Shown: positions 38,434 to 50,400 of the stretch, piece by piece
Layout of the letters: every line of letters starts with the position of its first letter
Position numbering within the stretch: the stretch's first letter is position 1
DNA from: Lamellibrachia satsuma
Lineage: Eukaryota > Annelida > Polychaeta > Sabellida > Siboglinidae
DNA: 64,000 nt
Direction: 5' to 3'
NCBI GenBank assembly: GCA_033239005.1
Contig: BSQZ01000109.1
Span: forward strand, 1,311,001 to 1,375,000
Position numbers and translations under genes: made by a program
The notes under the pieces: generated by a model
Seen by the model: the letters and a program-made list of their open reading frames with translations, nothing else
The model's database searches: none
Told to the model about the DNA's origin: nothing

Positions 38434-41400
38434 ATAATTGATATAAAAATATTGAGTTTTTGTTAACTTTATCATGGAATGGCCCAAATAATACATGGAT
38501 ACTTCCAATCATAACGTCTATTTTCCATATTTAAACATATCCTACATTTATGTCCTGCACACATTGATAATTATCTGTTGTGACATCTTCACAGTCCCAC
38601 ACAGTCACCCATATATAGCACTTTCTTACCACTGAAACTCGCTTCCATAAACACACAATAAAGTATCAACTCAACAATGACATAAACAATCACAGAGACT
38701 GACCTTGAGAGCTTCTATGGCCACACGAGATCCGAGCGCGTTCCCTCCATACGTGGAGCCGTGTTCCCCGGGCAGGATCGTCAACATCACTTTGTCATCC
38801 GCCAACACCGCAGATACCTGTCAGATACCACTCCAAGTGAACACACAACACCACAGACTCCTGTCAGATACCACTCCAAGTGAACACACAATACCACAGA
38901 CACCTATCAGATACCACACCAAGTGAACACACAACAATACAGACACCTGTCAGACACCACTTCAAGTGAACACACAACAATACTGACACCTGTCAGACAC
39001 CACTTCAAGTGAACACACAACACCACAGACTCCTGTCAGATACCACACCAAGTGAACACACAACACCACAGACACCTGTCAGACACCACTCCAAGTAAAC
39101 ACACAACAATATAGACACCTGTCAGACACCACTCCAAGTGAAAACACAATACAGACACCTGCCAGACACCACTCCAAGTGAACACACAACAACACATACA
39201 ACACTCCAAATGAACACACAACAACACATACAACACTCCAAGTGAACATACAACAACACATACACCTGTCAGACGCCACTCAGAGTAAACACAACACCAG
39301 AGACACCTTAGATAGATGAAGGGTGAGATAGTACTCATGGGATAGAGTCCATTAACAGGGTTAGTTAGATGAAGGGTGAGAGAAGACTCAAGGGATAGAA
39401 TCCACCAATAGGGTTAGTTAGATGAAGAGTGAGAGAAGACTCACGATATAGGGTCCACTGACAGGGTTAGTTAGATGAAGGGTGAGAGAGTACTCACGGG
39501 ATAGAATCCATTGACAGGGTCAGTTAGATGAAGGGTGAGAGAAGACTCACGGGATAGAATCCACCGATAGGGTTAGGGTTAGTTAGATGAAGGTTGAGAG
39601 AGTACTCACGGGATAGAGTCCACTGACAGGGTCAGTTAGATGAAGGGTGAGAGAAAACTCACGGGATAGAATCCACCGATAGGGTTAGTTAGATGAAGGG
39701 TGAGAGAGTACTCACGGGATAGAGTCCACTGACAGGGTCAGTTAGATGAAGGGTGAGAGAAGATTCACGGGATAGAATCCACCGATAGGGTTAGTTAGAT
39801 GCAGGGTGAGAGAAGACTCACGGGATAGAGTCCACTGACAGGGTTAGTTAGATGAAGGGTGAGAGAGTACTCACGGGATAGAGTTCACTGACAGGGTTAG
39901 TTAGATGAAGGGTGAGAGAGTACTTACAGGATAGAGTCCACTGACAGGGTTATTTAGATGAAGGGTGAGAGAGTACTTACAGGATAGAGTCCACTGACAG
40001 GGTTAGTTAGATGAAGGGTGAGAGAGTACTTACAGGATAGAGTCCACTGACAGGGTTAGTTAGATGAAGGGTGAGAGAGTACTTACAGGATAGAGTCCAC
40101 TGACAGGGTTAGTTAGATAAAGGGTGAGAGAGTACTCACGGGATAGAGTCCACTGACAGGGTTAGTTAGATGAAGGGTGAGAGAGTACTTACAGGATAGA
40201 GTCCACTGACAGGGTCAGTTAGATAAAGGGTGAGAGAAGACTCACGGGATAGAGTCCACTGACAGGGTTAGTTAGATGAAGGGTGAGAGAGTACTTACAG
40301 GATAGAGTCCATTGACAGGGTTAGTTAGATGAAGGGTGAGAGAGTACTTACAGGATAGAGTCCACTGACAGGGTTATTTAGATGACGGGTGAGAGAGTAC
40401 TTACAGGATAGAGTCCACTGACAGGGTTAGTTAGATGAAGGGTGAGAGAGTACTTACAGGATAGAGTCCATTGACAGGGTCAGTTAGATGAAGGGTGAGA
40501 GAGTACTCATGGACAGAGTCTACTGACAGGGTTAGTTAGATGAAGGGTGAGAGAGTACTTACAGGATAGAGTCCATTGACAGGGTTAGATAGATGAAGGG
40601 TGAGAGAGTACTCACGGGATAGAGTCCACTGACAGGGTTAGTTAGATAGAGTCCACTCACAGGGTTAGTTAGATGAAGGGTGAGAGAGTACTCACGGGAT
40701 AGAGTCTACTGACAGGGTCAGTTAGATGAAGGGTGAGAGAAGACTCACGGGATAGAATCCACCGATAGGGTTAGGGTTAATTAGATGAAGGGTGAGAGAG
40801 TACTCACGGGATAGAGTCCACTGACAGGGTTAGTTAGATGAAGGGTGAGAGAAGACTCACGGGATAGAATCCACCGATAGGGTTAGTTAGATGAAGGGTG
40901 AGAGAGTACTCACTGGATAGAGTCCACTGACAGGGTCAGTTAGATGAAGGGTGAGAGAGTACTCACAGGATAGAGTCAACTGACAGGGTTAATTAGTTGA
41001 AGGGTGAGAGAGAGTACTCACGGGATAGAGTCCACTGACAGAGTTAGTTAGATGAAGGGTGACAGAGTATTCACAGGATAGAGTCCATTGACAAGGTTAG
41101 GTAGATGAAGGGTGAGAAAGGACTCACGGGATAGAGACCGCCGGACAGCGCCTTCCCTAGTAGCACCATGTCAGGCTTCACTGACTCGTGATCCACACAA
41201 AGACGTCTGAAACATCCACAAGTCTAAAACATTGCATTACTGAGCTACCAAAACAAAAAGGAAAAGAGCTGACCAAATTCAGCATGTACCAAACATCTCT
41301 ACATGTACAACACACATCTCTACATGTACAACACACATCTCTACATGTACACCACACATCTCTACATGTACAACACATATCTATTAATGTACAACACATA

Positions 41401-44400
41401 TCTCTATATGTACAACACAAATCTATGAATGTACAAAACAGATCTCCACAGGTATCAGGGTTGTTTGATTTAAATCACTCCAAAAAAATCATTGATTTAT
41501 GTTTTTTTACTTCCGGTTTTTTTAATCGCTGATTTATATGAATTTAACACAAATCATTGTTTACAAACATCGAGATCAACAAAGTTTTGTATGTTTTTAA
41601 TACAAAACACAAAGTGCGCACACTTGTGTAGCTGTATTGTCACCAGATAGCCTGATAGACAAATATTTTATGACACTGTGTATGTTTGAGCTATTCACTT
41701 TCTGAAGCCACACAAACTTGTCTTCCAGAGAAAGTATCTTTTCAAGTCAGAAGCCCTGAGTTAAAGTCCACTTACAGCTTGTGCTAGTTGTTACCAATTT
41801 AGTATGTTGACTCAGTTGTTTAATACTGTACCAGTTTGTATTCTGCTTAGAAACCCTTAGAGTACACAGAGCCCTGGACAGGTGCTAATCCACCCTCCCA
41901 GCAAACAATAATTAGCACTGCTATAGCCACAGACACACAGCATGCTTTCCTTTCCAAGACAGATTATGCAACTACAGGGGGTGAGGCCTTGTGGACATTG
42001 TCTAATGTCTTTATATAAGCAAAAATCATGTACCCTCTGTTAAGACAAGAACCCAAATCGATTTGAATAGAACATGTTTGAAAGAGTTTACAAATTTAAA
42101 CATCTATATAAATATCTATATACCAGATTTAAAAAAAATAAAATAAATAAAAAATAAAATAAATCCGATTTAAATAAAAAATCCGACATTTTTTTAAAAT
42201 CATGATTTTTTTAACCCTGACAGGTATAATACAGATCTATAAATGTACAACACATATATTTACATGTACAACACATATATCTACATGAACAATACAGATC
42301 TATGAATGCACAACACATATCTCTATACATACAATGCATATCTATACATGATGTATGAATGTACAACACAAATATCTGCATGTACAACACAGATTTATGA
42401 ATGTACAATACAGATCTCTGCATGTACAACACAGATTTATGAATGTACAATACAGATCTCTGCATGCACACCACATATATCTATGAATGTAAAACACAGA
42501 TATATGAATTTATAACACAAATCTCTATATGTTTAACACAGTTTTTGTATGTAAACACAGATCTCTACATGTACATCACATATCTCTGAATGTACAACAC
42601 ACATCTCTGAATGTATAGATCTGTGCATGTACAACACAAATCTTCATTACACATACAGATGCTCGAAATGCATAGGCAAACATGTGAAATATAGATCTAG
42701 CTATCTGAAATATGCATCTCAAGATATGAAAACATTAATGTAAGCGTTTGAGATAAACATGCAGACATGTTAATTACACATACATGCATCTATCAAACAC
42801 ATGTAAAGAGACACCCTTGTGAGTGACTGAAGATATGTTGCCATGGCAGCAGTGACCTACTTCTGTTGCCATAGTAGCAGTGACCTACTTTCCTGTCCTG
42901 CCAAGTCCTGTCTGCACCTCGTCAGCTATAAAGAGAACATTGTTCTTGTGACAGATGTCGCGGACGCCACGCATGTAGCCCTCGTCAGGCACCACGACCC
43001 CCGCCTCGCCTTGGATGGGTTCCACCATGAAGGAGCACACGGTCGGGTCCTGAGTCGCCTTCTGTCAAAAAAAAAAAAACGCAACTGTCGATTCCAGGTC
43101 CTGGGTCATCAATGTCAGGTCCTGGGACACCAATGTTAGGTCCTGGGTCATCAATGTCAGGTCCTGGGTCATCAATGTCACGTCCTAATTTGAGGAATAT
43201 TATCATAAAAAAACAATAGATTGTGAAGTGCACAAACTCTGTCCTCTGGCGGTGACTGATTGAGCCCTTGGGTTCTCTGAATGGTAGTACATCTGTATGT
43301 GGCATTTTATTGTCTAGATGGTTGTACTTCTGTATGCGGCATTTTATTGTCTAGATGGTTGTACATATGTATGTGGCATTCCGTTGTCTAGATGGTTGTA
43401 CATATGTATGTGGCATTCTGTTGTCTAGATGGTTGTACATCTGTATGTGGCATTTTATTGTCTAGATGGTTGTACATATGATTCAGTAATCAATGGGTTG
43501 GTGCCATCTTGGACGCCATCTTGGATTCTGCATTTAGCTCACGGCGAATTCGTGTGGATTTTTAGTATCTTACTCTAAGACCCTTTCAGGGATCTGTGGT
43601 GCAAAAAATCAGCTTTTTGTTTTGAACTTTTAGGTTTTACCAAAAACTGCTGGATTATTAATAGAATAAGCATTTGTGTGTGAAATAATTTAACCTGCAA
43701 GCTATAACACAAAAGAATGAAATATGCAGCAAGGAAATGAAGACATTAGGTGTAATGATAAACCTCACTACATAACTAACAACTGAATGATGACCTACAT
43801 CAAGGGCCTTAATTTGAGATCTACTGCTAAACATCACTACATAACTAACAACTGAACGATGACCTACATCAAGGGCCTTGAGATCTACTGCTAAACATCA
43901 CTACATAACTAACAACTGAACGACGACTTACATCAAGGGCCTTGAGATCTACTGCTAAACATCACTACATAACAAACAACTGAATGAAAACCTACATCAA
44001 GGGCTTTGAGATCTACTGCTAAACATCACTACATAACAAACAACTGAACGACGACCTACATCAAGGGCCTTGAGATCTACTGCTAAACATCACTACATAA
44101 CAAACAACTGAATGACGACCTACATCAAGGGCCTTGAGATCTACTGCTAAACATCACTACATAACTAACAACTGAACGACGACCTACATGAAGGGCCTTG
44201 AGATCTACTGCTAAACATCACTACATAACAAACAAAGGAATGACGACCTACATCAAGGGCCTTGAGATGTACTGCTAAACATCACTACATAGCAAACAAA
44301 GGAATGACTACCTACATGAAGGGCCTTGAGATCTACTGCTAAACATCACTACATAACAAACAAAGGAATGACGACCTACATCAAGGGCCTTAAGATGTAC

Positions 44401-47400
44401 TGCTAAACATCACTACATAGCAAACAACGGAATGACGACTTACATCAAGGGCCTCGAGGTCGTTGAAGGGAATGATGATGAAGCCTGGAACGTATGGTCC
44501 ATAGTCACTGTATGCGGTTGGGTCTGTGGAGGCCGACACTGCAGCGATGGTCCGACCCCAGAAGTTTTCTTCACAGAAGACGTGCTTTGCCTGGCCCTGG
44601 GGCACGCCCTTCACCTTGTATGCCCACTTACGCGCCAGCTTCATCGACGTCTCCCCCGTCTCAACGCCTGGCAACATGTCACCTGACTGATCACATGATG
44701 CTACCTGGTATGACAGGTTGATCTGTATATAAGTTGAGATAGAGAGCAGTAGATGACTAGAGATGGGGAGCAGTAGGTGAGTAGATATGAGGAGCAGTAG
44801 GTGACTAGAGATGAGGAGCAGTAGATGACTAGAGATGGAGAGCAGTAGGTGACTAGAGATGGGGAGCAGTAGGTGACTAGAGATGAGGAGCAGTAGGTGA
44901 CTAGAGATGAGGAGCAGTAGGTGACTAGAGATGAGGAGCAGTAGGTGACTAGAGATGGGGAGCAGTAGGTGACTAGAGATGGGGAGCAGTAGGTGACTAG
45001 AGATAGGAAGCAGTAGGTGACTAGAGATAGGGAGCAGTAGGTGACTAGAGATGGGGAGCAGTAAGTGACTAGAGATGGGGAGCAGTAGGTGACTAGTGAT
45101 GGGGAGCAGTAGGTGACTAGAGATGGGGAGCAGTAAGTGACTAGAGATGGGGAGCAGTAGGTGACTAGAGATGGGGAGCAGTAGGTGACTAGAGATAGGA
45201 AGCAGTAGGTGACTAGAGATAGGAAGCAGTAGGTGACTAGAGATAGGGAGCAGTAGGTGACTAGAGATGGGGAGCAGTAGGTGACTAGAGATAGGGAGCA
45301 GTAGGTGACTAGAGATGGGGGCAGTAGGTGACTAGAGATAGGGAGCAGTAGGTGACTAGAGATGAGGAGCAGTAGGTGACTAGAGATAGGGAGCAGTAGG
45401 TGACTAGAGATGGGGAGCAGTAAGTGACTAGAGATGGGGAGCAGTAAGTGACTAGAGATGGGGAGCAGTAGGTGACTAGAGATGGGGAGCAGTAGGTGAC
45501 TAGATATAGGAAGCAGTAGGTGACTAGAGATAGGAAGCAGTAGGTGACTAGAGATAGGGAGCAGTAGGTGACTAGAGATGGGGAGCAGTAGGTGACTAGA
45601 GATAGGGAGCAGTAGGTGACTAGAGATGGGGGCAGTAGGTGACTAGAGATGGGGAGCAGTAGGTGACTAGAGATGGGGAGCAGTAGGTGACTAGAGATGG
45701 GGAGCAGTAGGTGACTAGAGATAGGGAGCAGTAGGTGACTAGAGATGGGGAGCAGTAGGTGACTAGAGATAGGGAGCAGTAGGTGACTAGAGATGGGGAG
45801 CAGTAGGTGACTAGAGATGGGGAGCAGTAGGTGACTAGAGATGGGGAGCAGTAGGTGACTAGAGATAGGAAGCAGTAGGTGACTAGAGATAGGAAGCAGT
45901 AGGTGACTAGAGTTAGGGAGCAGTAGGTGACTAGAGATAGGAAGCAGTAGGTGACTAGAGATAGGGAGCAGTAGGTGACTAGAGTTATGAAGCAGTAGGT
46001 GACTAGAGATAGGAAGCAGTAGGTGACTAGAGATAGGGAGCAGTAGGTGACTAGAGATAGGAAGCAGTAGGTGACTAGAGATAGGGAGCAGTAGGTGACT
46101 AGAGTTAGGAAGCAGTAGGTGACTAGAGATGGGGAGCAGTAGGTGACTAGAGATAGGAAGCAGTAGGTGACTAGAGATAGGGAGCAGTAGGTGACTAGAG
46201 ATGGGGAGCAGTAGGTGACTAGAGATAGGGAGCAGTAGGTGACTAGAGATAGGGAGCAGTAGGTGACTAGAGATGGGGAGCAGTAGGTGACTAGAGATAG
46301 GGAGCAGTAGGTGACTAGAGATAGGGAGCAGTAGGTGACTAGAGATAGGGAGCAGTAGGTGACTAGAGATGGGGAGCAGTAGGTGACTAGAGATGGGGAG
46401 CAGTAGGTGACTAGAGATGGGGAGCAGTAGGTGACTAGAGATGGGGAGCAGTAGGTGACTAGAGATGGGGAGCAGTAGGTGACTAGAGATAGGGAGCAGT
46501 AGGTGACTAGAGATGAGGAGCAGTAGGTGACTAGAGATAGGGAGCAGTAGGTGACTAGAGATGGGGAGCAGTAGGTGACTAGAGATGGGGAGCAGTAGGT
46601 GACTAGAGATGAGGAGCAGTAGACAATTAGAGTTAGGAAGCAGTAGATGACTAGAGTTAGGAAGCAGTAGGTGACTAGAGATGGGGAGCAGTAGGTGACT
46701 AGAGATGGGGAGCAGTAGGTGACTAGAGATGGGGAGCAGTAGGTGACTAGAGATAGGGAGCAGTAGGTGACTAGAGATGGGGGCAGTAGGTGACTAGAGA
46801 TGGGGAGCAGTAGGTGACTAGAGATGGGGAGCAGTAGGTGACTAGAGATGGGGAGCAGTAGGTGACTAGAGATAGGGAGCAGTAGGTGACTAGAGATGAG
46901 GAGCAGTAGGTGACTAGAGATAGGGAGCAGTAGGTGACTAGAGATGGGGAGCAGTAGGTGACTAGAGATGGGGAGCAGTAGGTGACTAGAGATGGGGAGC
47001 AGTAGGTGACTAGAGATGAGGAGCAGTAGGTGACTAGATATGGGGAGCAGTAGATAACTAGAGTTAGGAAGCAGCAGACGACTAGATATGGGGAGCAGTA
47101 GATGACTAAAGATAGGGAGCAGTAGATGACTAGAGATAGAGAACAGAAGATGACTAGAGATTAGGGACCAGTAGATGACAAGAGATAAGGACCAGTGGGT
47201 ATATAAGTTGAGATAGGGAGCAGTAGATAACTAGAGTAGGGAGCAGTATATAACCAGAGACAGAGAGCAGTAGATAACCAGAGACAGAGAGCAGTAGATA
47301 ACCAGAGACTGAGAGCAGTAGATAACTAGAGATGTGGAGCAGTAGATGACCAGAGTTGGGGAGTAGTAGATGATTAGAGATGGGGAGCAGTAGATAACAA

Positions 47401-50400
47401 GAGATAGGGAGCAGTAGATGACTAAAGATAGGGAGCAGTAGATGACAAGAGATAGGGAGCAGTAGATGACTAGAGGTTAGGGACCAGTAGATGACAAGAG
47501 ATTTAACAAGATTTAACAAGACTGCCATCCCAAATAACAAGTTCCAAATGGCAAAGTGGACAAGGAAGCCATTGGCTTATCGAGAATCCAACACTGACAA
47601 AAGACAAGGACCAGTGGGTATAAATAGGGATGAAGAAACAAGTGTTTAGGTAAATTTAGCAATATCATTACTGCACAATTCTCAGGATTGTTCGTTTTCA
47701 TACAAACATTTTATTTAGCTGGTAGACAGGGAGTGTTACAGAAGAAGAAGACATGTGAAAGAATCCACATGGATATGGAAGACAGGCTGCGATCAGCCGA
47801 GCTGAGGCAACTATGAACTCCCACACGTCTATGATGACATAATCCTACCAGGATGTCATTAGTACTGATAAAGCCATCTTGAAAAGATTAGCAAGTCTAT
47901 AAAAGAAGGTAAATAAAACTTTGGGATATGAAAAAATTATTGTATGATCATAGCAAAATCATTATTTTATGATCAAAGTGACTCAACACAGATCCTTCTA
48001 AAGCAGTGAAGTATTATTCATAATGTTACATCATAAAGAAAATAACCCATTCATATTAGTATTCTTACAATTTTGATATGGTGTTGTGAAATGACACCTG
48101 ATTTTCAAAACTGGACTAAAAAATTACTAAGCCTATTTAACCGCATAACTAGTGCGTTTATTAATAACTAACCACCCACCCTTATTCATGGGCAGACTAA
48201 CCACTCACCCGTATTCAAGGGCAGACTAACCACTTACCCGTATTCATGGGCAGACTAACCACTCACCCGTATTCATGGGCAGACTAACCACTCACCCGTA
48301 AAGGTACGTTCTTATATAGCGAGGCATCCAATCCTTGGGACTGTTTTTACAATTCATGTCTGTAGTCCAGCAATTATGTGAAGACTTTTAGTGGAATTGT
48401 GCATTTTTGGTAAAAGCATGAACATTTGTACAGTTGTACTTGTAGGTCTATATTATTTTAATAGCAAAAACGATTATTTATCCAAATACTTACTGGGAGT
48501 GATGTGACTAATAATATAATCGATATACACAAATTTAAAGAGAATGTGTGCGAAAAATTTGGATTTTGCATGGCTGTCATCTCAGAATTCAAAATGGCTG
48601 CTCTTATTGAAATGCTAGTGGCATAATTAGATTCCAAAATCAACTTCCCAGGTGACATAGAAGCTGCGAAATATAGGAATATATCTGGTATGGCGACTAT
48701 TTTAAAATCCAAGATGGCAGACATCACATGATTATTTTGCGATGGTTACACATCCAAGAAATGATTGGCATAGGTAGATCCATAACTCTGCCAAATTTCA
48801 TGCTTTCACCATAAAACGCAATATCCACTGAACTACTGGTAGACCTTGTCATTTCAATGCCATCTTGACTTCTCTGGCAAACATTCAGCTGTGCTGCAAT
48901 AATTGTGCGAAGACTGTTTGTCCACATATCGAACTCTGTCTGTAGCCAGGTACTCCATACAGCTGAGTGGATTGTCTGTAGCCAGGTACTCCATACAGCT
49001 GAGTGAACTGTCTGTAGCCAGGTACTATATATACAGCTGAGTGAACTGTCTGTAGCCAGGTACTCCATACAGTTGAGTGAACTGTCTGTAGCCAGGTACT
49101 CCATACAGCTGAGTGAACTGTCTGTAACCAGGTACTCCATACAGCTGAGTGGATTGTCTGTAACCAGGTACTCCATACAGCCAGGTACTCCATACAGCTG
49201 AGTGAACTGTCTGTAACCAGGTACCCCATACAGCTGAGTGGATTGTCTGTAACCAGGTACTCCATACAGCCAGGTACTCCATACAGCTGAGTGAACTGTC
49301 TGTAGCCAGGTACTCCATACAGCTGAGTGAACTGTCTGTAACCAGGTACTCCATACAGCTGAGTGGATTGTCTGTAACCAGGTACTCCATACAGCTGAGT
49401 GGATTGTCTGTAACCAGGTACTCCATACAGCCAGGTACTCCATACAGCTGAGTGAACTGTCTGTAGCCAGGTACTCCATACAGCTGAGTGGACTGTCTGT
49501 AGCCAGGTACTCCATACAGCTGAGTGAACTGTCTGTAGCCAGGTACTCCATACAGCTGAGTGGACTGTCTGTAGCCAGGTACTCCATACAGCTGAGTGAA
49601 CTGTCTGTAGCCAGGTACTCCATACAGCTGAGTGGACTGTCTGTAGCCAGGTACTCCATACAGCTCAGTGAACTGTCTGTAGCCAGGTACTCCATACAGC
49701 TGAGTGGACTGTCTGTAGCCAGGTACTCCATACAGCTGAGTGAACTGTCTGTAGCCAGGTACTCCATACAGCTGAGTGAACTGTCTGTAGCCAGGTACTC
49801 CATACAGCTGAGTGAACTGTCTGTAGCCAGGTACTCCATACAGCTGAGTGAACTGTCTGTAGCCAGGTACTCCATACAGCTGAGTGAACTGTCTGTAGCC
49901 AGGTACTCCATACAGCTGAGTGAACTGTCTGTAGCCAGGTACTCCATACAGCTGAGTGAACTGTCTGTAGCCAGGTACTCCATACAGCTGAGTGAACTGT
50001 CTGTAGCCAGGTACTCCATACAGCTGAGTGGGCTGTCTGTAGCCAGGTACTCCATACAGCTGAGTGAACTGTCTGTAGCCAGGTACTCCATACAGCTGAG
50101 TGGGCTGTCTGTAGCCAGGTACTCCATACAGCTGAGTGAACTGTCTGTAGCCAGGTACTCCATACATACAGCTGAGTGAACTGTCTGTAGCCAGGTACTC
50201 CATACAGCTGAGTGAACTGTCTGTAGCCAGGTACTCCATACATACAGCTGAGTGAACTGTCTGTAGCCAGGTACTCCATACAGCTGAGTGAACTGTCTGT
50301 AGCCAGGTACTCCATACATACAGCTGAGTGAACTGTCTGTAGCCAGGTACTCCATACAGCTGAGTGAACTGTCTGTAGCCAGGTACTCCATACAGCTGAG

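Noticed and set aside
44745..47500. Junction-derived origin for the 24-bp array before OAT exon 2
   Set aside because: The unit does not match either side of the exon 2 acceptor; edge sequences indicate an intronic seed.
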